The position numbers were made by a program, and so were the translations under genes. A DNA stretch of 37,947 nt from Kiloniellales bacterium (GTDB taxonomy: Bacteria > Pseudomonadota > Alphaproteobacteria > Kiloniellales > JAKSBE01), in contig JAKSBE010000185.1 of the NCBI GenBank assembly GCA_022361275.1, positions 1-37,947 on the forward strand, in the 5' to 3' direction. The notes below the pieces were generated by a model that worked only from the letters and a program-made list of their open reading frames with translations, had not been told where the DNA came from and ran no database searches. Numbering within the stretch: position 1 is the stretch's first letter; each line of letters opens with the position of its first letter. Shown piece by piece: positions 27,549 to 36,729 of this stretch.

Positions 27549-28745
27549 ATGGTGACCACAAACCCGACAGATACCGCTGCGCTCCCGGGCGGAGACCCGT
27601 CGCGGCGGCCCGAGATCCCGGCGCTCCAAGAGCGCGTGCGCGCCTGGCTTCGCGACGAGGCTTTGCCGGGCTGGCGCCTGCGCGGGGTCGACCCGGAGAC
27701 GGGCGCTTTCGTCGAAGCGCGAAACCTCGACGGCAGCCCGGATCTCCTGGCGCCCCGGCGCTTCCGGGTGCAGGCGCGCCAGATCTTCAGCTTCTGCTAC
27801 GCGACGGAACTGGGCCTGGTCGAGGGCGTCGAAGACCTGGTCTCGCGGGCCGCAGAGCGCATGATCGCGGATTACTGGCATGACGACGCCGGCTGGATCT
27901 TTGCCGCCGCGCCGGACGGCAGCGCCGTCGACCAGCGGCGCGAGGTCTACGAGCAAGCCTTCGCCCTGCTCGCCTTCGCCTGGCTCCACCGGGTGTTCCG
28001 CGCCGACCGGGCCCTGGACTGGATCGATCGGACCCTGGGCTTCATCGAGCGCCGCTGCGGCGATCCGCGGCACGGTGGCTTCCTGGAAGGCGTTCCGCCG
28101 AGCCTGCCGCGGCGGCAGAACCCGCACATGCACCTGCTGGAGGCGATGCTGGAGCTGCAGGAAGCCACCGGCGATGAGGCCTACCTGGGACGGGCTGGGG
28201 CGATCCTGGAGCTGTTCCGCGCCAGGTTCTTCGATCCGGCGCGCGGGACCCTCGGCGAGTTCTTCGCACAGGACTGGACGCCGGCCTCGACGCCGCAGCG
28301 GGTCGAGCCCGGCCATCACTTCGAATGGGTCTGGCTGCTGGACCGCTACGGCCGGGCCATGGGCGCGGCGGTTCCCGAGATGGACGCCCTCTACGACTTC
28401 GCGCTGGACCATGGGGTCTCCCCGGATGACGGCTTCGCCTTCGACCAGTTGCTTTCGGATGGCTCGCGCGTATCCGGCAGCAAGCGGATCTGGCCGCAAC
28501 TGGAGATGCTGAAGGCGCTGGTCGTCCAAGCGCGCCGCCGACGGGCGGGGGCCTTGGACAGGATCGGGCCTCTGGTGGAGGCCTTGCTGCAGGTCTACAT
28601 GGTCCCGGGCACCGGCTGCTGGCACGACCGCCTCGGCCCCGACGGCCGCGCCGAGCAGGCCGCCTGTCCGGCCAGCGGGTTCTATCACGTCATCGTCGCC
28701 TTCGACGAGTTCCTGAAGCTGCGCTCCGGCGACCCGGCGCCGTGA
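27549..28745 (+). CDS. AGE-family sugar epimerase/isomerase (N-acylglucosamine 2-epimerase / mannose isomerase-like)
   Basis: (alpha/alpha)6-type features: PHMHLLEAMLELQEATGDEAYLGRA, EPGHHFEWVWLLDRYG, GCWHDRLGPDGR. Confidence 0.88.
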   Translation: MVTTNPTDTAALPGGDPSRRPEIPALQERVRAWLRDEALPGWRLRGVDPETGAFVEARNLDGSPDLLAPRRFRVQARQIFSFCYATELGLVEGVEDLVSRAAERMIADYWHDDAGWIFAAAPDGSAVDQRREVYEQAFALLAFAWLHRVFRADRALDWIDRTLGFIERRCGDPRHGGFLEGVPPSLPRRQNPHMHLLEAMLELQEATGDEAYLGRAGAILELFRARFFDPARGTLGEFFAQDWTPASTPQRVEPGHHFEWVWLLDRYGRAMGAAVPEMDALYDFALDHGVSPDDGFAFDQLLSDGSRVSGSKRIWPQLEMLKALVVQARRRRAGALDRIGPLVEALLQVYMVPGTGCWHDRLGPDGRAEQAACPASGFYHVIVAFDEFLKLRSGDPAP

Positions 28746-28767
28746 TCGCCGCGTCCGGACCTTCGCG

Positions 28768-29874
28768 TCACGGCGACGACTGGTCCCGATCCGGAAGGCG
28801 CTGCCCGGTCTCCGCATCGAAGAGGTGCAGGCTCTCGGGCCTGGGCCGGAGGCGGAGCCTCTGGCCGGGGGCGAAGGCTTGGCGTTTCTTGAACTCGGCG
28901 CAGACCTCCTGTCCCGCCATGCGGCAGAAGACCAGCGTGTCCGATCCCGTCGGCTCGACCACCTCGACTCCCGCCCCGATCCCCGCCCCGCCCCCCGCGG
29001 CGGCCTCGGCGAGCAGGAGATCCTCGGGCCGCACCCCGAAGACGACGCGGGTCGCCTCGGCGGCCGCGACCTCCGGCGGCGCGGGCAGCGCGGTTCCGTC
29101 CGCGGCGACGACCTCGGCCTTGCCGTCGCTCCGGCGCAGCACGCCTTCGATGAAGTTCATGGCCGGCGAGCCGATGAAGCCCGCGACGAAGAGGTTGGCC
29201 GGGCGGTCGTAGAGCTCCAGCGGCGCGCCGATCTGCTCGACCCGGCCCTGGTTCATGACCACGATCCGCTCGGCCATGGTCATCGCCTCGACCTGGTCGT
29301 GGGTGACGTAGATCGAGGTCGTGCGCAGGCGCTGGTGCAGGGCCTTGATCTCGGTGCGCATCTGGACCCTGAGCTTGGCGTCCAGGTTGGACAGCGGCTC
29401 GTCGAAGAGGAAGACGGTGGGGTCGCGCACGATGGCCCGGCCCATGGCGACCCGCTGGCGCTCGCCGCCCGAGAGCCGCCGCGGCAGGCGGTCGAGCAGG
29501 GGCGTCAGGCCCAGGATCTCGGCGGCGCGCCCGACCCGCTCCCGGGTCAGCGCCTTGTCCGCCCGCCGCAGGCGCAGGCTGAAGGCCATGTTCTGCCGTA
29601 CCGTGAGGTGCGGGTAGAGGGCGTAGTTCTGGAACACCATGGCGACGTCGCGCTTCTTGGGCGCGACGTCGTTGACGACCTGGTCGCCGATCGCGATCTC
29701 GCCGCCGTCGATCTCTTCCAGCCCCGCGACCATGCGCAGCAGCGTCGACTTGCCGCAGCCGGAAGGGCCGACCAGCACCAGGAACTCGCCGTCCTTGATG
29801 GCGACCGAGACGCCGTGGATCACCGGCTGGTCGTCGAAGGACTTGCGGACCTCGCGGAGGGTCACGGATGCCAT
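28768..29874 (-). CDS. Carbohydrate ABC transporter ATPase (UgpC/MsmK/MalK-like)
   Basis: [40 protein letters not shown]-terminal TOBE-like region. Confidence 0.92.
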   Translation of the reverse strand: MASVTLREVRKSFDDQPVIHGVSVAIKDGEFLVLVGPSGCGKSTLLRMVAGLEEIDGGEIAIGDQVVNDVAPKKRDVAMVFQNYALYPHLTVRQNMAFSLRLRRADKALTRERVGRAAEILGLTPLLDRLPRRLSGGERQRVAMGRAIVRDPTVFLFDEPLSNLDAKLRVQMRTEIKALHQRLRTTSIYVTHDQVEAMTMAERIVVMNQGRVEQIGAPLELYDRPANLFVAGFIGSPAMNFIEGVLRRSDGKAEVVAADGTALPAPPEVAAAEATRVVFGVRPEDLLLAEAAAGGGAGIGAGVEVVEPTGSDTLVFCRMAGQEVCAEFKKRQAFAPGQRLRLRPRPESLHLFDAETGQRLPDRDQSSP

Positions 29875-29887
29875 GGTTCTCCTCCGA

Positions 29888-30760
29888 TCATCCCTTCACC
29901 GCGCCCAGCGTCAGGCCGCGGACGATGTAGCGCTGGGCGAGCAGCGCGATCAGCACCGGCGGGATCATGGCGATCAGCGCGCGCACGGCGACGAACCAGA
30001 ACTGGACGCCGCGGGTGTCGACGCCGCCGGCGATGTGCACCGGCAGGGTCGCCGCCGCCTTCACCGTCAGGATCACGGCGAAGAGGTACTCGTTCCAGGC
30101 GAAGGCGAACATGATCAGTGCCGCTGCGGCGATCGCCGGCAGGGCGAGCGGCAGGGCGACGAGGAAGAAGGCGACGAAGTGGGAGCCGCCGTCGACCAGC
30201 ACCGCCTCCTCGAGCTCGATCGGCAGGTCCTGGAAGGTCTGGCGCACGATGACCACGACGAAGGGCAGGATGAAGGTCGCGTTGACCAGGATCAGCGCGG
30301 CCCGGGTGTCGAGCAGATCGAGCGACGAGAAGACGATGAAGAAGGGCACCGCGGTCGCGACCGGCGGCAGGACCCGCTGCGACAGGAACCAGATGGTCAG
30401 GTCCTTGTTCTTGATCCGACGGAAGCGGAAGCGCGCCAGGGCATAGGCCGCCGGCAGGCCCAGCGCGAGCGCGATCAGCACCGAGACCACCGAGATCGCC
30501 AGGCTGTTGCCGAAGGCGGCATAGGCCTCCGGCACCGAGGCCTGGCTGATCCAGTTCTCGAGCGTCGGGGTGAAGTCGAGGAAGGGCACGCCGAGGCCGG
30601 CCACGGTGAAGGTCTCGGCCGGCTTGCGCAGACTGTTGGAGATCGCCCAGTAGATCGGGAAGAAGAAGACCAGGGCGACGACCAAGGCGATCAGGGAGTA
30701 GATCGCCTCCGCGATGCCGCCGCGCCGCTTGCGCGCGTCCCTGCCGCCGCGGTCAGGCAT
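29888..30760 (-). CDS. Carbohydrate ABC transporter permease (MalG-like)
   Basis: Multi-[47 protein letters not shown]. Confidence 0.92.
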   Translation of the reverse strand: MPDRGGRDARKRRGGIAEAIYSLIALVVALVFFFPIYWAISNSLRKPAETFTVAGLGVPFLDFTPTLENWISQASVPEAYAAFGNSLAISVVSVLIALALGLPAAYALARFRFRRIKNKDLTIWFLSQRVLPPVATAVPFFIVFSSLDLLDTRAALILVNATFILPFVVVIVRQTFQDLPIELEEAVLVDGGSHFVAFFLVALPLALPAIAAAALIMFAFAWNEYLFAVILTVKAAATLPVHIAGGVDTRGVQFWFVAVRALIAMIPPVLIALLAQRYIVRGLTLGAVKG

Positions 30761-31706
30761 AGCTGCGCCTCAGCCGGCGGAAGAACAGGGTGACGACGAT
30801 CATCACGATGATCAGCAGCAGGTAGGCCATGGCCGAGGCGTAGCCGAAGTCGTTCAGCTTGAATCCCCGGGTGAAGGCCAGATAGGTGTAGGACTGGGTC
30901 GCGATTCCCGGGCCGCCCTTGGTCAGGGTCGCGATGATGTCGAAGAGCTTCAGGGACTCGGCGAGGCGCAGCAGCAGCACGATGATGATCGCCGGCTGCA
31001 TCATCGGCAGGATGACGATGCGCCAGAGGTCGAAGGTCGAGCTGGAATCCAGGCGGGCGCATTCGATCAGGTCGTCGGGTATGCCCTGGAGCGCCGCCAG
31101 GAAGACCAGGAAGCAGAAGGGCGTCCACTGCCAGATGTCGACGATGATCACCGAGACCAGCGCCCAGTCCGGATCGGAGAGCCAGGGGATGCCCAGGAAC
31201 GCCAGCGGCCCGCCGAGTTCGTAGAACACCGTGAAGAAGAGGTAGCCGACGGCGATCGGGGTCGCGAAGATCGGCAGGATCATGACCGTCCTCAGGACCG
31301 GCCGCGCGAAGATGTGCCGGTTGAAGAGGAAGGCGAGCAGGAAGCCCAGGACCAGCTCGACCGAGACCGCGCTGACCACGAAGATCGCCGTCACCTTGAC
31401 CGCCTCGCGCACCTCCTCGTCGCCGAAGGCGCGGGCGAAGCTGGCGAAGCCGTTCCAGGTGAAGCTGGTCTGCAACTCGCGGTGGACGACGGTCCGGGTG
31501 CGCGGCTGGCCGTTGGACTTCAGCACCGGATTGCCGGCCTCGTCGATCACAGGCACCTTCTCGCGCCCGGTGACCACGACCTTCCGCTCCACGTCGTGTA
31601 GGCTCAGATAGAGCGAATAGCCGAGCGGGAAGACCGTGAAGGCCAGCACCCAGAAGACCGCCGGCAGCAGGAACACGAACTTGACGTTGTGGGTCCAGCG
31701 AATCAT
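30753..31706 (-). CDS. Carbohydrate ABC transporter permease (MalF-like)
   Basis: Multi-TM; DDLIECARLDSSSTFDLWRIVILPMMQPAIIIV. Confidence 0.92.
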   Translation of the reverse strand: MIRWTHNVKFVFLLPAVFWVLAFTVFPLGYSLYLSLHDVERKVVVTGREKVPVIDEAGNPVLKSNGQPRTRTVVHRELQTSFTWNGFASFARAFGDEEVREAVKVTAIFVVSAVSVELVLGFLLAFLFNRHIFARPVLRTVMILPIFATPIAVGYLFFTVFYELGGPLAFLGIPWLSDPDWALVSVIIVDIWQWTPFCFLVFLAALQGIPDDLIECARLDSSSTFDLWRIVILPMMQPAIIIVLLLRLAESLKLFDIIATLTKGGPGIATQSYTYLAFTRGFKLNDFGYASAMAYLLLIIVMIVVTLFFRRLRRSYA

Positions 31707-31720
31707 GGCCGATGCGGCGA

Positions 31721-31751
31721 CCCGCCGGCGTGCCGGGGACGCGCCGGCGGG
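31721..31751 (-). other. Intercistronic hairpin between SBP and MalF-like permease genes
   Basis: cccgccggcg (31721-31730) / cgccggcggg (31742-31751), 10-bp perfect stem, 11-nt loop. Confidence 0.6.
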
Positions 31752-31769
31752 ACCGCCCGCTCCATAGCG

Positions 31770-33404
31770 CTAGCCCTCGAAGCCGATCGCTTCCTGATAC
31801 GCCTTCAGTTGCGCCTCGCGGCCCAGGCGGTCGGTGATCTCCTCCCAGGTCTTCGCGGTGTCGGACAGGGCCTCCTCGGCGGTCTTCTGGCCGCTCATGG
31901 CCGCGGAGAGGTTCTTGTCCATGATGTCCCAGTACTCGGGCGCGCCGCGGATCCGCAGGTAGGTCAGGACCGTGGGGGCCGTGAAGTTGGCGTGGTAGGC
32001 CGCGGTGTACTCCTTCACGTCCTCGGCGTTCCAGCCGGCCTTGACGTAGTCCTCGAGCTTGGCCTCGCCGAGCGGTTCCAGGAACTGGTAGGCGTAACCC
32101 GGATCGACGCCGGTCCAGCCGTTGTTGGCGTTCCAGACCGAGACCGGCTTGATCGCCATCAGCGAAAGGAAGGAATAGGCCGCCTCGGGGTTCTCCGAGA
32201 AGGCGGAGATCACGCCGTGCCAGGAGCCGCCGGTGGTGTTGCCGACCGGCTGGGGATCGTCGGTCTCGATCCACGTGCCGTTCGCGTGGTCCCAGTGGAC
32301 CTCGGAGGTCGGCAGGATGGCGGAGCCGCAGACGCCCTTGATCCTGGAGCGCGCCTCGTCCTGGCAGAGCGAGCCCACGTCGCCCCAGCTGAAGACGAAG
32401 ACCGACTTGCCGCGCAGGAAGTAGTCCCAGGCCTCGCCCAGGCTCCAGCCGACCTGCGCCGCCGGCCCGGTGTTGTGCAGCTCCTGCAGGAACTCCAGCG
32501 CCTTGACGTGGCCCGGACTGTCGATCAGCGGCTTCATGTCCGTGGGGTCGAACCAGTAGACGTTGTGATGGCGGTCCAGTTCGCCCGGGGTCATGGCGAA
32601 GGAGGCCGAGAGCGACTGGAAGTGGTAGTGGCCCTGCTCGCCGACCTTGAGGTGCAGCACCGTGCCGTGGTCGGGATCGGGGTCCTTGTCGTCCCAGTTC
32701 TTGCCGGCGAAGAACTGGGAGATCTCCAGGAGCTGCTGCCAGGTCCTGGGCGGCACCTGCATGTCCTTGCCGGTCTCGGCCTTGAACTGCGCCTGCCACC
32801 TGGGATCGTTGAGCACGTCGCGGCGATAGTAGAGCACCTGGCCGTCGGCGTCGTTCAGTACCCCGTAGCCCACGCCGTTCCAGGTGTGCAGGTTCTTGAG
32901 CGATGCCGGCATGGAGTCGTAGCTCCACTGCGGGTACTCGCCGCTGGCCATGTAATCGTCGATCGGGACGACGTAGTCGCCGGTGATCAGGTCGCCGTAG
33001 AAGAAGGCGCCGACCATGATGCTGTCGTAGAGGCCGGTGCCCTGTCGCAGGTCCAGCATCATCTTGGCGTAGAGGTCGGTGATCGGCGTCAGGGCGATCT
33101 CGAGCTTGCCGCCCGAGAGGTCCTCCCAGATCGGGCGCAGGCTGTGGATCGGCCCGGAAATGCCGCCGCGCACCCCCGAATCCAAGGTAAGCACCGTAAT
33201 CTTCGTGCCTTCGAAGGGCTTCTCGCCCGGGCCGAACAGCGTGCCGAGCTCCTCGCGGGAGGTCGTGATCACGGTGCCGTCGGCCATCTTGAGGTCGACG
33301 CTGCCGTCGTCGTTCCAGGTGACGTACTTGCTGTCCGCCTGGGCCGCCGCGGCGGCCAGCCCAATAGCCGCCGCGACGGCCACTGCAATGCCTCTGCTCT
33401 TCAT
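31770..33404 (-). CDS. Extracellular solute-binding protein (carbohydrate ABC transporter, 544 aa)
   Basis: Signal peptide MKSRGIAVAVAAAIGLAAAAAQAD; COG1653-like fold signatures; upstream of MalFGK-type genes. Confidence 0.9.
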   Translation of the reverse strand: MKSRGIAVAVAAAIGLAAAAAQADSKYVTWNDDGSVDLKMADGTVITTSREELGTLFGPGEKPFEGTKITVLTLDSGVRGGISGPIHSLRPIWEDLSGGKLEIALTPITDLYAKMMLDLRQGTGLYDSIMVGAFFYGDLITGDYVVPIDDYMASGEYPQWSYDSMPASLKNLHTWNGVGYGVLNDADGQVLYYRRDVLNDPRWQAQFKAETGKDMQVPPRTWQQLLEISQFFAGKNWDDKDPDPDHGTVLHLKVGEQGHYHFQSLSASFAMTPGELDRHHNVYWFDPTDMKPLIDSPGHVKALEFLQELHNTGPAAQVGWSLGEAWDYFLRGKSVFVFSWGDVGSLCQDEARSRIKGVCGSAILPTSEVHWDHANGTWIETDDPQPVGNTTGGSWHGVISAFSENPEAAYSFLSLMAIKPVSVWNANNGWTGVDPGYAYQFLEPLGEAKLEDYVKAGWNAEDVKEYTAAYHANFTAPTVLTYLRIRGAPEYWDIMDKNLSAAMSGQKTAEEALSDTAKTWEEITDRLGREAQLKAYQEAIGFEG

Positions 33405-33484
33405 AGCTCTCCCCTTCGGTCTGCCCGAGCCGAGCGGGATCTCGCGCTTTTGTGGTGCGCCGTTGTTTTCTTGCTACCAAGGCT

Positions 33485-33495
33485 AAGCGCTTTCA
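33485..33495. promoter_or_regulatory. LacI-family operator-like sequence upstream of the SBP gene
   Basis: ctAAGCGCTTTCA: right half CGCTTTCA matches TGAAAGCGCTTTCA, left half partially. Confidence 0.35.
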
Positions 33496-33636
33496 CTGAA
33501 GCGGTCCAGGGCGCAGGTCGAAGCGCGCGCATTCCCCGAGTAAGGGCATCTGGACTGATTGAAAGTCCTGTCGCTGCCTTGGTTCTTTGGTGTCTGATAC
33601 CACCGAGCCGATGCAAGAACTCAGGTGCCGAGCTCG

Positions 33637-33652
33637 CCCTTCGTCCCTCGAC
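33637..33652. repeat. Second copy of the 16-bp intergenic repeat core cccttcgtccctcgac
   Basis: Identical to 24-39. Confidence 0.5.
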
Positions 33653-33683
33653 GGGCCCTAGGACGCCAAGGAGCCGGTCTCCT

Positions 33684-34406
33684 TCAGCGGGCTTCGACCT
33701 CGGTCGCGAGGATGTATCCCTCGCCATGCACCGTCTGGATCAGGGAGGATCCGTTCTCGTCCTGATCGAGCTTGCGGCGCAGCCGGGCGACGTGGGCGTC
33801 GATGGTCCGGTCCGTGACGGAGGTGGCGTTGCCGTAGACCGTGTGGAGAATGGTCGGGCGCGTGAGCACCTCGCCCGGGCGTTCGGCGAGGGCGCGCAAG
33901 AGCGCGAACTCCGTACCCGTCAGAGGTACGGTGCTACCGTCGGCGCTGCGGGAGAGGCGGCGTGTCACGAGATCGAAGGTAAGCCCTGCGAAGACGAGCC
34001 GCCGCGCCGCCGGGAGGCTCCCGTCGGCGCCCGGGTCCAGCGGATGGGCCCGGCGCAAGACAGCCTTGATCCGCGCCAGCAGCTCCCGCGGCTCATAGGG
34101 CTTCGTCAGATAGTCGTCGGCCCCGAGCTCGAGCCCGACGATCCGGTCGTAGACCTCGTCGCGTGCCGTCAGCATGATGATCGGCGTGCGGTCCTGGCGC
34201 CGCATCTCGCGCGCGATTTCCAGCCCGTCGATATCGGGCAGGATCAGGTCGAGCACGATCAGATCGAAGCTTCTACGGGCCAGCAGGGCGCGAGCCTGCG
34301 CACCGCTGCCGGCGCTGGTGGCGCGGTAGCCGTGCTTGGCGAGGAACCGCTCGAGAAATGCGGTCAGCTGCCGGTCGTCGTCGACAATCAGCAAATGATC
34401 CTGCAT
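33684..34406 (-). CDS. OmpR/PhoB-family response regulator
   Basis: MQDHLLIVDDDRQLTAFLERFLAKHGY receiver, LILPDIDGLEIAREMR, winged helix LTGTEFALLRALAERPGEVLTRPTIL...VTDRTIDAHVARLRRKLD; ATG at 34406. Confidence 0.93.
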   Translation of the reverse strand: MQDHLLIVDDDRQLTAFLERFLAKHGYRATSAGSGAQARALLARRSFDLIVLDLILPDIDGLEIAREMRRQDRTPIIMLTARDEVYDRIVGLELGADDYLTKPYEPRELLARIKAVLRRAHPLDPGADGSLPAARRLVFAGLTFDLVTRRLSRSADGSTVPLTGTEFALLRALAERPGEVLTRPTILHTVYGNATSVTDRTIDAHVARLRRKLDQDENGSSLIQTVHGEGYILATEVEAR

Positions 34407-34450
34407 CCCTGTGTTCCCAATCGCTCCGCTATTGATATCCTGTAGTACCC

Positions 34451-34464
34451 TTGTCGGGAGACAA
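34451..34464. promoter_or_regulatory. Short inverted repeat in the RR/HK divergent intergenic region
   Basis: TTGTC-GGGA-GACAA. Confidence 0.3.
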
Positions 34465-34482
34465 TAAGCAAACCCGAGGGAG

Positions 34483-36729
34483 ATGGTCCTGGCGGAACCG
34501 CCCGGCAATATCGAGTCCTTATCAAGGACCTATCGCTTGGGTGCCGCAGCGCTGGTGCTGCTGGCCATGACCGTTGCGCTGGGGATCCATCTCGGCAGCC
34601 AAACCCGTGCGCAGTTCGGCAGAATCGAGGGCGGTTGGTCGGACTACGCAGGCGATGTCGGGCAGAAGGGAGTCTGGATCAGCTCGCTGCGCGGCTATCT
34701 CGGCTACGGCGGCATCATCCACAACTTCAAGAACTACGTCCTGCGTCAGGACCAGGTCTATCTGGAGCGGACACGCGAGCAGATCGCGCAGTTCGAAGCC
34801 GTCATGGCCGTCTATCTGGCGGAAGTGGAATCGCCGCAGGAGCGGGCGGCCCTGGAGGTCATCCGGGGGACGATCTCGGCCTATGCGGCGAAGCTGCCCA
34901 TAGCGGTCCGTGCCGCCGAGGAAGGCTGGGCCGTCGCGCGGACCGATCGCCTGGTCAAGGTCGACGACTCCGCCGCGGTCCGCGCGCTGGAAGAGCTGGA
35001 AGCGATCTGGCGGTCGCGGCGCGCGGTCAGCACCGGCCGCATCGTGACGGCGGTCGGCGAGGGCGAGCGGCTGATCTGGGTCGGCTTCGCCGCGCTCGCC
35101 GCCCTGATGCTGGCCGCCCTGGTGCTGGGGCTGCTGCTGGCGCTCCTGCTGCGCGACCTGCGCAATGCCGTGCAGCGGCTTTCGCGCGAGCTGGCCGCGC
35201 GCAGGCGGATCGAGCAGTCGGAGAAGCGCCTGGCCGAAGCCGTGGAGCAGAGCCCGGCGACCATCTTCATCACCGACACCGACGCGCGCATCCTCTACGC
35301 CAACCGCCGCTTCGAGGCGCTGACCGGCTGGCGCCGCGAGGCGATCGAGGGCCAGACGCCGCGCATCCTGCAGTCCGGCGACACCCCGCCCGAGGTCTAT
35401 GCCGAGATCCGCGCCCGCCTGGCCCGCGGCGAGAGCTGGCAGGGCGTGTTCAGAAACCGGCGCCGGGACGGCGGCAGCTACTGGGCGGAAACCACGATCG
35501 TGCCGCTGCGGGGGCCGGACGGAGAGGTGCGCAACTTCATCGGCATCGCCGAGGACATCACCGAGAAGCGCGCCGCGCGCGAACAGGTCGCCCGGGCCCA
35601 GAAGCTCGAGGCGGTCGGTCTGCTGGCCGGCGGCATTGCGCATGATTTCAACAACATCCTGACGACGATCATCGGCGCGGCGCATCTGGCCGGGTTGGAT
35701 GCGCCCAAAGCCAGCGATCTCAGCGCCGAGATCGAGCAGATCGAGATCGCCGCCAGGCGCGGTCAGAGCCTGGTGCGCGGTCTGCTGACCTTCGCGCGCC
35801 GCGAGCCGGGACGGCCGGAGCCCAACGACCTCGGCGCGGTGGTCACGGAGGCCACGCGGCTCCTGCGCGCCTCGGTGCCGCCGACCGTCACCCTCGAATG
35901 CGACCAGCCCGCCGCGCCGGTGATGGTGATGGCCGACCACACGCATCTGCACCAGATCGTCATGAACCTCTGCCGCAACGCGGCCGAGGCGATTGGCGGC
36001 GCGCCGGGCGGCATTCGCATCACCACGGCCCGCCTTGAGGGGGAGGTGCCCGAGGGCCTGCCCGAGCGGCGCGACGGATGGGTGGAGCTGCGGGTTGCCG
36101 ACGACGGTCCGGGCATGACCGAGGAAACACGTGGGCGGCTCTTCGACCCCTTCTACACCACCAAGCCGCTCGGCAAGGGATCGGGGCTCGGTCTTGCGGT
36201 CGTGTCGGGGCTGGTCCAGGAGATGGGCGGACGGATCGCCGTCGAAAGCCGGCCGGGCGAGGGCGCCGAGTTCCGATTGGTCCTGCCCGGCGCACCGGTG
36301 GTGGCGACCTTGGCCGAGGCGGATGGGGACGAACTGCCCCGGGCCCGGGGCCGCGAGCGGCTCGTTTTAGTGGATGACGAGCCGGAAGTGGCGGCGACCT
36401 ACCGGCGGGTGCTCTTGCGGCTCGGCTATCGGGTCGACGCCTTCACCTCGCCGAGGATCGCCCTCGACCATGTCCGGGCCGATCCGCAGCGCCTCGACCT
36501 TCTGGTGACCGACATGGTCATGCCCGGCCTCAATGGCGAGGAGCTGGCCGCCGCCCTGCGCAAGCTTCGGGCCGATCTGCCGGTCATCTTCTGCAGCGGT
36601 TACGCCCCGGCCGGCATCACCTTGTCTGAGCCGAAACCCGTGGTGCTGAACAAGCCGGTCGACCCCGGGGAGCTCGCCCGGCGGGTGCGGGCCATGCTCG
36701 ACGCCGCGAAGATGGTGACCCCGGCCTGA
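34483..36729 (+). CDS. Hybrid sensor histidine kinase (TM-sensor-TM-PAS-HisKA-HATPase-REC)
   Basis: PAS (AEAVEQSPATIFITDTDARILYANRRFEALTGW), HisKA GGIAHDFNNILTTI, HATPase ADDGPGMTEETRGRLFDPFYTTKPLGKGSGLGL, C-terminal REC LVLVDDEPEV...LLVTDMVMPGLNG. Confidence 0.95.
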   Translation: MVLAEPPGNIESLSRTYRLGAAALVLLAMTVALGIHLGSQTRAQFGRIEGGWSDYAGDVGQKGVWISSLRGYLGYGGIIHNFKNYVLRQDQVYLERTREQIAQFEAVMAVYLAEVESPQERAALEVIRGTISAYAAKLPIAVRAAEEGWAVARTDRLVKVDDSAAVRALEELEAIWRSRRAVSTGRIVTAVGEGERLIWVGFAALAALMLAALVLGLLLALLLRDLRNAVQRLSRELAARRRIEQSEKRLAEAVEQSPATIFITDTDARILYANRRFEALTGWRREAIEGQTPRILQSGDTPPEVYAEIRARLARGESWQGVFRNRRRDGGSYWAETTIVPLRGPDGEVRNFIGIAEDITEKRAAREQVARAQKLEAVGLLAGGIAHDFNNILTTIIGAAHLAGLDAPKASDLSAEIEQIEIAARRGQSLVRGLLTFARREPGRPEPNDLGAVVTEATRLLRASVPPTVTLECDQPAAPVMVMADHTHLHQIVMNLCRNAAEAIGGAPGGIRITTARLEGEVPEGLPERRDGWVELRVADDGPGMTEETRGRLFDPFYTTKPLGKGSGLGLAVVSGLVQEMGGRIAVESRPGEGAEFRLVLPGAPVVATLAEADGDELPRARGRERLVLVDDEPEVAATYRRVLLRLGYRVDAFTSPRIALDHVRADPQRLDLLVTDMVMPGLNGEELAAALRKLRADLPVIFCSGYAPAGITLSEPKPVVLNKPVDPGELARRVRAMLDAAKMVTPA

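Noticed and set aside
30691-33480. 929-aa minus-strand ORF overlapping the MalF-like and SBP genes
   Set aside because: Out-of-frame shadow on the same strand; real proteins at 30753-31706 and 31770-33404 have signal peptide/TM/EAA-loop features.
31689-34445. 918-aa plus-strand ORF
   Set aside because: Antisense to the well-supported SBP and response-regulator genes.
33684-36729. AioS/AioR arsenite-sensing pair
   Set aside because: The response regulator has an OmpR-type winged helix, not the sigma54-interacting AAA+ domain of AioR.
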